From G963677485 sp942492855 (lineage in GTDB: Bacteria; Armatimonadota; HRBIN16), in NCBI GenBank assembly GCA_942492855.1, contig OW818647.1:4402001-4466000 (forward strand): a stretch of DNA of 64,000 nucleotides, written 5' to 3'. Both the position numbers and the translations under genes were made by a program. The notes under the pieces were generated by a model. It had not been told where the DNA came from. It ran no database searches and worked only from the letters and a program-made list of their open reading frames with translations. Position 1 is the first letter of the stretch, and every line of letters starts with the position of its first letter. Positions 9,069 through 16,681 of this stretch are shown piece by piece.

Positions 9069-12000
9069 CACTGCGACAGCTCATACTTCGCAGTCTTCGA
9101 TACTACCGGCGCACGAATGCAGTGGTAGTCTTCGGTCTGGCGATAGCCTCCGCGGTGATCATCGGCTCGCTCATGATCGGTGATTCCATTAAAGGGAGCC
9201 TCCTTAATACCGCCACTTCGCGGCTGGGCAACATCGACTTCGCATTGACCTCTCCAGGCTTATTCCGTGCTGATTTGTCTAAAGATTTGCCACAAAGCTC
9301 CACACTTAAAGATAAAGTTATACACATCACACCCGCCCTGATTGTCAAAGCCACCGCCGAAAATGCGGACACGGAGCTGGTATTACCGAACGTTAGCATC
9401 GTAGGCATCGATGATGATTTCACCAAGCTCTACCCCAACCAGGCAACTCTAAACCCGATGGGCCGTCAGGCTGTCCTCAACACGGCACTGGCCGATGAAC
9501 TCGGCGTCAAAGTCGGTGATAGTATCATCATCAACCTGGACAAGCAAAGTGCGATACCGTCTGGCACCCTCTTTTCGCACCAGTTGCCTGATGACACACA
9601 GACCACAATCCGGCTGGAGGTATCGGCAGTGGTCGGTGATCAAGGCGTTGGTGGGTTCCGGCTTGATAACTCCGTTGAAGTTCCTCGCAATATCTTCGTA
9701 TCGACCGACTGGCTTGCATCGGCAATCGGGAAGCAAGGCATGACGAACACCCTGCTTGTTCAGCAGGCCGGGCAGGAACATGACATCACATCTGTGCTTC
9801 TATACACACTCCGATCTGCCTGCCGTATTGAAGACCACGGCCTTAAGATAATCAATAACGCGCAGCAACGATATCTCTCCCTTCAAAGTGATTCTCTGGC
9901 CTTCAGCGATCGTCAGCTTGAGGCTGCTCAAGCGGCCATCACTCAGTGCCGATTTACTGAGAACCCAACCTCCATCTATCTCGCATCAGAAATCCGCAAC
10001 ACAAGCAAGAATGGGGCCTCGACATCTTATGCGATCGTCTCAGGATTGAAGCCGACTGCTCCCTTCAGTTTCGCATCTGGCGGATCGGCAGAGCCCGAAC
10101 CAGATGGCATATGGCTGAACTCGTGGGCCGCTCAAGACCTCAAAGCGAGTGTTGGTGACAAACTTGAACTTAGCTATTTGGTGCCCATGAAGGACGGTAG
10201 TTACCGAAGCCAAAAACTGCAGCGGACTCTCACTGGCATAGTGAACACCACCGGTCCTGCCGCTGATAAAGGGCTTGTGCCTGACTTCGAAGGTCTAACC
10301 AACACCAAGAGTATCGAAGATTGGAAAACGCCCTTTCCTGTCGATTTTCGCCGTGTCACGGAACGCGATGACTTGTATTGGGCGAAATACAGCACGACCC
10401 CAAAGGCGTATGTCAATCTGTCCACCACGAAACAAATGTGGTCAGCCGGAACATCTGACAGTGGTAACGGATGGGTCACCTCACTACGCATCCCATACCG
10501 TGCTGGGACAGATCCGACTGTTGTGAAGGCCATGCTGGAGCGTGCCATTTTAGCACGGCTGAGTCCTGAGGAATCTGGGTTGGTTTTTCGTCCTGTCCGC
10601 CGACTAGCCGTACAGTCGGCTCAGGGTAACACCGACTTCGGCCAACTGTTTCTGGTGATGAGCTCCTTCATCATTATCGCTGGTGCGAGTCTGGCAGCCA
10701 CCCTGCTCAAGCTCTCCAGTGAGCGTAGAGCAGCCGAGATCGGCACGCTGCTAGTCTGTGGATTCAAACCGGCTACCGCAATGCAGGTTTTGCTGGGCGA
10801 AGGCTCGATGCTGGCTTTGGCGGGGGCGTTGCTTGGCTTGCCCCTCGGCGTCCTATATGCCTGGGGAGTGATCTCGGCATTGAAACTGTGGTGGACGACG
10901 GCTGTAGGCACGTCCTTCTTGTCGATCAGCATTAACCCGGTCAGCCTGTTGGTCGGTATCATCTCAGCCTTGGCTGTAGGACTATTGTCGGTCTGGTTGG
11001 CAGTTCGCCGCCTTCAGAATATGCAGGTGCTCCAGTTGATCTCGGGATGGCAGAGCATCGGCACGCGCCACAATAGCAGCTCGGAGAGACGCAGTCTGAT
11101 AACTCTCATAGTCTGCACCATCTTAACGATAGTGCTGCTGACTGTCTCCATGTCAGCAGTAGTAAAGTCGGCAGAAGCATTGCTGTTTTGCACGGGTGCT
11201 GTGCTGCTCATCGGGTCGATTGCTGGTGTGAATGTGGTTCTGATACGGCTGATGCATCGGCGGTATGCAATTCCTTCGTTAAGCAAGCTAGCCATGCGAA
11301 GCATGTCAGCCAACCGCGGCCGCAGCCTGTTGATAGTCGGGCTGATGGCCGCTGCGGCCTTCACTATCATCACAGTCGCTGCCAGCACACGGGATTTTTC
11401 GGGCATAGACTACACAGCCCGCAACTCCGGCACGGGCGGATTTGCCCTCAAATCGGTTGCGACACAGCCGATCCCATATGACCTGAACAGTCCAAAGACG
11501 CGGGCCGATCTGGGATTTACGCCCGAAGATGAACGCAACCTCAAAGGAGTGCGGTTTGTACCATTTTTGGCGAACCGGGGAGACGACATTAGCTGTCTGA
11601 ACCCCGCCAAAGTGGCGCAGCCCAGAGTGCTTGGCGTCAGCAGTCAGATGGTAGCACGTGGCGGGTTTGGTGCCAAGTCTAAAGCCAAAGCCAATCCTTG
11701 GAACTCATTGAATTCTGCAGGACCGCCCATCCCTGTGTTTGGCGATGCGGATACAGTCATCTGGACCCTGCACTCAGGGCTTGGTAAAACTATATCTATT
11801 GAGGGCAGTGATGGCAGCACTTATGGAGCGGAATTCACCGCTCTGCTGCCTCAGAGTATATTCGCCAGCGAACTACTGATCTCTGAATCACAGTTCAGAA
11901 GTCTATTCCCGGATATCCAAAACCCGCGCTACTTCCTGGTGGATGTTCCTCCAGCGAATGTAAAGGCCGTGACTGAGATTCTACGCCGAAATCTGGGAAG

Positions 12001-12442
12001 GCTGGGGTTTGACATCAAAAGCACCCAGCAGGTGTTGAACAGCTATAAGGGTGTACAGAACACCTACCTGTCTATGTTCCTGGCTCTAGGGGGCATTGGC
12101 ATGATGTTAGGTACTGTCGGGCTTGTGATCGTCTTGCTCCGAAGTGCCCTCGAACGCCAGAAGGAGTTCGCTTTGATGCTGACTCAAGGCTTCAAGCGGT
12201 CTAATATTGTGAGCCTGCTTCTCATCGAAAACATATGGCTGCTTCTGACAGGCCTGATCATAGGTACTGTGTCGGCTCTGGTTTCGGTTATACCGGCACT
12301 GACCGGCATTGAATCGGTGGTTAACTGGCCGGCCATCGGTGTGATCTTCACTTGCATCCTGACCACCGGTGTGGTCTGCTGTGTTCTGGCAGCCAGGCAG
12401 GCCGTCAGCGGAATTCTCATTGAGGTGCTTCACGGAGAGTGA
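9065..12442 (+). CDS. FtsX-type ABC transporter permease, 1125 residues
   Basis: This very large permease begins with GTG, overlapping the ATPase stop by four bases. It has an N-terminal membrane segment (about residues 18-38) and a long extracytoplasmic region. FtsX-like membrane blocks follow around residues 530-640 ('FIIIAGASLAATLLKLSSERRAEIG'-like, with regulatory 'G.. ..R..EIG..LVCGF' coupling region) and again at the C-terminus (about 1000-1115). Another pair of helices lies near 680-720 and 765-780, so it behaves like two FtsX units in one chain. This layout is typical of MacB/LolCE relatives that handle envelope substrates. It may export or assemble a component of the surrounding Fe-S/propeller complex, but the substrate is unknown. 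Confidence 0.85.
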   Translation: MTLRQLILRSLRYYRRTNAVVVFGLAIASAVIIGSLMIGDSIKGSLLNTATSRLGNIDFALTSPGLFRADLSKDLPQSSTLKDKVIHITPALIVKATAENADTELVLPNVSIVGIDDDFTKLYPNQATLNPMGRQAVLNTALADELGVKVGDSIIINLDKQSAIPSGTLFSHQLPDDTQTTIRLEVSAVVGDQGVGGFRLDNSVEVPRNIFVSTDWLASAIGKQGMTNTLLVQQAGQEHDITSVLLYTLRSACRIEDHGLKIINNAQQRYLSLQSDSLAFSDRQLEAAQAAITQCRFTENPTSIYLASEIRNTSKNGASTSYAIVSGLKPTAPFSFASGGSAEPEPDGIWLNSWAAQDLKASVGDKLELSYLVPMKDGSYRSQKLQRTLTGIVNTTGPAADKGLVPDFEGLTNTKSIEDWKTPFPVDFRRVTERDDLYWAKYSTTPKAYVNLSTTKQMWSAGTSDSGNGWVTSLRIPYRAGTDPTVVKAMLERAILARLSPEESGLVFRPVRRLAVQSAQGNTDFGQLFLVMSSFIIIAGASLAATLLKLSSERRAAEIGTLLVCGFKPATAMQVLLGEGSMLALAGALLGLPLGVLYAWGVISALKLWWTTAVGTSFLSISINPVSLLVGIISALAVGLLSVWLAVRRLQNMQVLQLISGWQSIGTRHNSSSERRSLITLIVCTILTIVLLTVSMSAVVKSAEALLFCTGAVLLIGSIAGVNVVLIRLMHRRYAIPSLSKLAMRSMSANRGRSLLIVGLMAAAAFTIITVAASTRDFSGIDYTARNSGTGGFALKSVATQPIPYDLNSPKTRADLGFTPEDERNLKGVRFVPFLANRGDDISCLNPAKVAQPRVLGVSSQMVARGGFGAKSKAKANPWNSLNSAGPPIPVFGDADTVIWTLHSGLGKTISIEGSDGSTYGAEFTALLPQSIFASELLISESQFRSLFPDIQNPRYFLVDVPPANVKAVTEILRRNLGRLGFDIKSTQQVLNSYKGVQNTYLSMFLALGGIGMMLGTVGLVIVLLRSALERQKEFALMLTQGFKRSNIVSLLLIENIWLLLTGLIIGTVSALVSVIPALTGIESVVNWPAIGVIFTCILTTGVVCCVLAARQAVSGILIEVLHGE

Positions 12443-12444
12443 TT

Positions 12445-13551
12445 ATGAAAACTCGGGCGATATTGGTTATGGCTACCGCACTGTGCGCGTTGACAATCCC
12501 GGTGCTCGCACAGACATCCGACGACTGGGCCAGTTTCCGCGGTGGTGCTGCGATGACAGGCGTCGCCAAAGCACCCTTGCCCGTGAAACCTAGGCGATTG
12601 TGGACCTACGAAGCGAAAGCCGCTGTCGAATCAACAGCCGCCATCGTCGGTAACTCCGCGTATGTGGGCACCATGAAGGGCCAACTTCTGGCCATCAACA
12701 TGACCACCGGCAAACTACAGTGGAAGTTCACGGCGAAGGATTCGATCAGCTCTTCGCCCTGCGTGGCAGGCAACATGGTGTATTTCGGCGATGAGAACGG
12801 AATTTTCTACGCCATTAACCGAACCAGTGGCAAAATGGCCTGGAAGTATAGCACAAAAGACAAGATCATCTCGTCCGCCATTGTAGTTAACGGCATGGTG
12901 CTGTTTGGATCATATGACTACTACCTGTACTGCCTGGACGCCAAGACGGGCAAGTTAAAGTGGCGCTTCAAAGCCGGGGCGCAGGTTCATTGCTCGCCCT
13001 GTGTGGCTGACGGCTTTGTGCTGATCGCGGGCTGCGATGGCGACATCCGAAGTATCGACATCAACACGGGCAAGGAGAAGGTCAAGGCTCACGTCGACAC
13101 CAACTTCTCCGCGACACCAGCGTATAAATCTGGGGTCATCTACACAGGCGCGATCATCGGAGAGTATCTGGCGATGCGGGTAAGTGACGCCAAGATACTG
13201 TGGAGCCATAAGGAGACGAGTGGAGACGGCCTCTACGCGAATGCTGCGGTGTCGGCTGATGGAGTGGTTTTCGCCTCACGCAGTAGACGCGTCTTCAAAG
13301 TGGACCCGAATACAGGTAAGACGATCTGGACATTTACCAGCCGGAGCGAGGTCGACTCATCCCCTGTGATCGCAGGCAATACCGTCTATATCGGCTCAGA
13401 TGGCGGGGAGTTAGTTGGATTGAGCCTGACCAACGGCGTGAAAACATGGGGTTTCAAAGCGGGGGCTGAGATCAAAGCATCGCCGGCTATCTCGCTCGGG
13501 AAGATGGTCATCGGTACCGGCGATGGTGCCATCTACTGTTTTGGGAAGTAG
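12445..13551 (+). CDS. Exported PQQ-like beta-propeller protein
   Basis: This 368-residue protein has a signal peptide (MKTRAILVMATALCALTIPVLA, cleavage near 23). A chain of about seven PQQ-like blades follows, each ending in 'TGKLQWKF', 'SGKMAWKY', 'TGKLKWRF' or similar. It resembles BamB and bacterial PQQ-like repeat proteins, without the Trp-rich ring or catalytic residues that would mark a true quinoprotein dehydrogenase. The ATG at 12445 was chosen over an in-frame GTG six bases earlier because GGAGAG sits five bases before it. It is the last gene of the string, ends beside a hairpin and probably works in the periplasm with the propeller encoded at 2410-4392. Confidence 0.85.
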   Translation: MKTRAILVMATALCALTIPVLAQTSDDWASFRGGAAMTGVAKAPLPVKPRRLWTYEAKAAVESTAAIVGNSAYVGTMKGQLLAINMTTGKLQWKFTAKDSISSSPCVAGNMVYFGDENGIFYAINRTSGKMAWKYSTKDKIISSAIVVNGMVLFGSYDYYLYCLDAKTGKLKWRFKAGAQVHCSPCVADGFVLIAGCDGDIRSIDINTGKEKVKAHVDTNFSATPAYKSGVIYTGAIIGEYLAMRVSDAKILWSHKETSGDGLYANAAVSADGVVFASRSRRVFKVDPNTGKTIWTFTSRSEVDSSPVIAGNTVYIGSDGGELVGLSLTNGVKTWGFKAGAEIKASPAISLGKMVIGTGDGAIYCFGK

Positions 13552-13552
13552 C

Positions 13553-13568
13553 CCTGCATACGTGCAGG
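13553..13568. terminator. Short hairpin between convergent genes
   Basis: A perfect six-base stem (CCTGCA/TGCAGG) with a TACG loop lies directly after the TAG of the propeller gene and before the stop of the convergent phosphatase gene. There is no clear T-run, so it is only a candidate weak bidirectional terminator. Confidence 0.4.
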
Positions 13569-13569
13569 A

Positions 13570-14733
13570 CTAGATATCCTCCACAATCACCAGTTTACCG
13601 GCTTCCTCTAGTTTTCTGGCCAGCAGAGGCACGATGGCCTGCCTGGTCAGTATGCCCTTTTGCCGGAAGCTGATGTCATGTGTGGCCGGGTTAATCGCCC
13701 CGCCCATCATAATCCGCACGCGGTCGGCGTTTTTCAGCAACTGGTGCAGTTCGGTCACCGCACTGTCATCCTCCAGGGCACCTGACTTTTCATCTAGCAC
13801 ATTGTAAATCTGGTTCAATGTGATGGCCCCTTCGCTCACCAGGTCGATTCCATCAATGTAGCATCTGGGTGGAGCGAGCAGGCTTTTCGGCCGTTCCTCC
13901 ATCTCCATGGGCACGCCCAGGTTTTCCGCCACAATCTGTGCTGTCACACCGCCGCACACCACTTTGGTGCCCTGTAGCATCATGAACCTGTTCACTACCT
14001 CCATATCCTTCTCAGGGTCGGCTGGAGGCCCTGTGAATATATTCACGGTGTTTCCTGGCCGGCACCCCGCCAGCAATATGCTGCAGTCATCGCCAAGACT
14101 TTTCCCCCACAGCGTCGCCGTACGTGACATAACATGCTCAGGTAGATCACGGAATGCCACCCCGTTGCTCATCTGATCACTTGAGAACTGGTTGACGCCC
14201 TCAACCCCCCAGCCCATCACCATCCCAGGCTGGCCGCTGTCGAGTCCTGCCATGGTGACGCCGTCCGACATCACCATGATGCCTTCCCCCTTGGTCAGAT
14301 GGCAGTTCGCCTCGCCGATGAGCGAATGCCCCACACTGAATGTACGCTGCTGCAATACCTGTGCGTAGCGTCGGGCGAGGAATAGCGGTGCGGGCATTTC
14401 GTATGAGAGAACAGTGGAGACGCCATCGTTAAGTACGCGCACCACTGTGAACACGGCGTAGGGTAATTCCGATGTTTTCGCCTGCTCCATTGTATGAACC
14501 AGACTGGAAAAGGCCTTCCTGACCGACATACCCTGTCGGATTAGCTCCATCAAGCGTGCCGCGCACATTTCGGCGGCGATGTTGGCCTTGATACCATGCC
14601 CCATGCCGTCGCTGATCACCAGATTGGTGGACGATTCGGTTCGTTCCCACATGATGACATCGCCGCACACATCCCCATCGTGCTTTGACCGCTGCAGGGT
14701 GTCTATCTCGACGTGTAGGTATCCCTTAGCCAT
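13570..14733 (-). CDS. SpoIIE/PP2C-type phosphatase of the sensory hydrogenase pair
   Basis: This 387-residue protein has a SpoIIE-like serine phosphatase domain. Residues 1-30 match the usual 'E.D..Q....G...CGD' opening, VISDGMGHG (about 40-48) supplies metal ligands, and 'MVMSDGV' and 'DDCSILL' are the later conserved aspartates. A C-terminal domain of about 150 residues, lacking a recognised motif, follows. Such phosphatases sit next to PAS-containing sensory [FeFe] hydrogenases in anaerobes, where they are proposed to relay hydrogen or redox signals. The gene overlaps the upstream sensory hydrogenase by 31 bases, so translation is coupled. Its target protein is unknown, and no partner kinase or STAS protein is visible nearby. 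Confidence 0.83.
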   Translation of the reverse strand: MAKGYLHVEIDTLQRSKHDGDVCGDVIMWERTESSTNLVISDGMGHGIKANIAAEMCAARLMELIRQGMSVRKAFSSLVHTMEQAKTSELPYAVFTVVRVLNDGVSTVLSYEMPAPLFLARRYAQVLQQRTFSVGHSLIGEANCHLTKGEGIMVMSDGVTMAGLDSGQPGMVMGWGVEGVNQFSSDQMSNGVAFRDLPEHVMSRTATLWGKSLGDDCSILLAGCRPGNTVNIFTGPPADPEKDMEVVNRFMMLQGTKVVCGGVTAQIVAENLGVPMEMEERPKSLLAPPRCYIDGIDLVSEGAITLNQIYNVLDEKSGALEDDSAVTELHQLLKNADRVRIMMGGAINPATHDISFRQKGILTRQAIVPLLARKLEEAGKLVIVEDI

Positions 14734-16472
14734 TCGTTAATGTCCCTGCCTTCACCCGGCTCATCGCCGGCCATTTGCATTAGCTTGCTCAACAGTGCCT
14801 CGCTCTGACCTGTGCTTTGGCCCAGGAATTTCGCGATAGTCTGCGCCATCAATATCTGGTGCTGCAGAAGCTCCTTGGTCTGTGTGATCGTCTGCTCACG
14901 CAGCTTATCCAGCTTCTCTTTGTTTGCCCGGTTATGGGTGATGTCCACAAAAATGCCCACAAACTGCTGTTCTTCTGGCAAGGCATATAGAATCTCATGG
15001 CAGACCAGATTGTATTTGTCATGGTTGATGACCATAGTCACCATATCAGTCTTACCTGTAGCCAGTTGTTCAAATGGATCAGGGTCCATGAGATAAGAGA
15101 TATTGTGCCCGATTAACGCCTCAGAGCACATGAAGAATTTACGAAAAGTAGGGTTCATGTGGATCATCTTCAGGTGTTTATCGAGGATGAGAATCCCGTT
15201 GGGACTGGTCTCGATAATGCGGTCTGTGCGCTGCTCGGCTAGCCGCTTCATGTATGGGATGCACATCTCAAGCTCTGCCATGCCTCGGATCACAGCGATC
15301 GCCTTGTCGCGGCAGGAGGCGTAGCCGCAGGCCCCGCAGTTCAACTGGTTTTCGGGCGATGTCTTCCCCTGTTTCTCCATGACCTCACGAATCTGCTCTT
15401 CAGTGACATCACGCTGTATGACGTGCCGGTCAGTGAACTCCGTATGAACATAGTCATAGTCGTCATCCACCTCAGGGGTAGCACCCGGATGGTTGTTGGC
15501 GTAGTCGATCACATCACGGCGGCGCCGGTAGAGGCTGTCGTCCGCATGCATCGCTGGACCGTTGATGCAGCCCTGTGCACAGAACAGCGGCTCCACGACC
15601 TGCGGCGGTGAGTCTGGCCCGCAGTTCGAGAGTGCTTCTTTCACCTCTTCATACCCTGAGGCACTGACCATATCCGCAGCTAACAGATCGGTATTCAAGC
15701 TGGCTGTACGAATGCTCCCACCCACCAGCGGGAAGAAGCGGCTATCACCTTCAGGCTGCTCGCTGAACTGGCTCTCCTCACACATCGCCAGGTGGATGTT
15801 CTCGCGCTCCAGCCACTCCATCAACTCAGGAAAGGTCAGCGCGCAGTCCACCCATGGCTGATTTTCTGGCCGGTCAGCCTCCGCCTTTTTGGCCACACAC
15901 GGCCCGAAGAACACCACACGGCTGTCGGCTCCCAGCTTCTGCTTAATATGCTTGGCATGGGCGACCATCGGCGAGGTGAGGGGTAGCATCAGATCGATCT
16001 TGTCACGGTCATAGATTTCGATGTAACTCACGACAGCAGGGCAAGCGGTGCAGATATGTGATCGCTCTGGGTTAGCATTGCAGATTCTGGCCGTCTCACG
16101 AGCGGTGAAATACGCCCCAATCGCAGTTTCGCCGACATAACTAAACCCCAGCTTCCGGAGTGCGCTGGGCAGCCGTTTTCGCTCCGATTCTGAAAAAAGG
16201 GCCACGAAGGAGGGTGCAATGCTTGCGGCGACCGTATCACCGGCAGCTATGAAGCCCACAGCACGCTCGATGTCGTTCCGGAACTGCTTGGCACCCTGCG
16301 GGCATTCACGGATGCAGGTACCACACGAAATGCAGCGTTCAGGAACAACATAGGCCTGACCGCCCTCCATGCGAATCGCCTTGACCGGGCATACCCGCAA
16401 ACAGCGGTAACAGTCTCGGCAGTGCGCCTTATTTGTGTAGACGACCTGTGTCGATTTCGAGTCGTTGCTCAT
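14703..16472 (-). CDS. Sensory [FeFe] hydrogenase with PAS domain (group C type)
   Basis: This 589-residue protein starts with a 2[4Fe-4S] ferredoxin (CRDCYRCLRVC, CISCGTCIREC). An H-cluster domain follows with the altered sensory-type loops TACPAVV (about 140), GPCVAKKAE (about 190) and FCAQGCINGPAM (about 296), in place of TSCCPxW, MPCxxKxxE and MACxGGC. Next come an Fe-S motif CGACGYASC (about 378) and a PAS domain (about 415-520), then a short coiled region. The layout matches group C sensory hydrogenases, thought to report hydrogen or redox state. The ATG at 16472 is preferred over the longer frame because the ferredoxin follows at once and AAAGGA sits about eight bases upstream. It is co-transcribed with the phosphatase. 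Confidence 0.88.
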   Translation of the reverse strand: MSNDSKSTQVVYTNKAHCRDCYRCLRVCPVKAIRMEGGQAYVVPERCISCGTCIRECPQGAKQFRNDIERAVGFIAAGDTVAASIAPSFVALFSESERKRLPSALRKLGFSYVGETAIGAYFTARETARICNANPERSHICTACPAVVSYIEIYDRDKIDLMLPLTSPMVAHAKHIKQKLGADSRVVFFGPCVAKKAEADRPENQPWVDCALTFPELMEWLERENIHLAMCEESQFSEQPEGDSRFFPLVGGSIRTASLNTDLLAADMVSASGYEEVKEALSNCGPDSPPQVVEPLFCAQGCINGPAMHADDSLYRRRRDVIDYANNHPGATPEVDDDYDYVHTEFTDRHVIQRDVTEEQIREVMEKQGKTSPENQLNCGACGYASCRDKAIAVIRGMAELEMCIPYMKRLAEQRTDRIIETSPNGILILDKHLKMIHMNPTFRKFFMCSEALIGHNISYLMDPDPFEQLATGKTDMVTMVINHDKYNLVCHEILYALPEEQQFVGIFVDITHNRANKEKLDKLREQTITQTKELLQHQILMAQTIAKFLGQSTGQSEALLSKLMQMAGDEPGEGRDINEWLRDTYTSR

Positions 16473-16595
16473 TGCAGTATTCCTTTTCCCAGAATCTGTA
16501 CCTATAAGGCTAACCGCCAGACCGGCGCGGTCTAAAGCCGTCTGCAACAGCTAGCCTGAGCACAGACCGCCCCGGACTAAGGTGATCCTGTGGTG

Positions 16596-16644
16596 ATACC
16601 ATGGATCAGATGTCCCTAGTTTCAGAGTATCTGACCCATGGTAT
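16596..16644. repeat. Long inverted repeat between hydA and the sensory hydrogenase
   Basis: The arms 16596-16611 and 16629-16644 are 16 bases each and complementary at 15 positions (core ATACCATGGATCAGAT), separated by a 17-base loop. It lies 38 bases after the hydA stop and about 120 bases before the sensory hydrogenase start, on the minus-strand transcript. No T-run follows, so it may be a processing or attenuation hairpin, or an operator, rather than a classical terminator. Confidence 0.65.
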
Positions 16645-16681
16645 TCGTGCCACATGGCTGACGGCTTTCAGAAGATGCGGC

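Noticed and set aside
2410..13551. True PQQ-dependent dehydrogenases
   Set aside because: The propellers have PQQ-like blade motifs but no visible catalytic aspartate/calcium-site pattern or vicinal disulphide, so only a structural resemblance is claimed.
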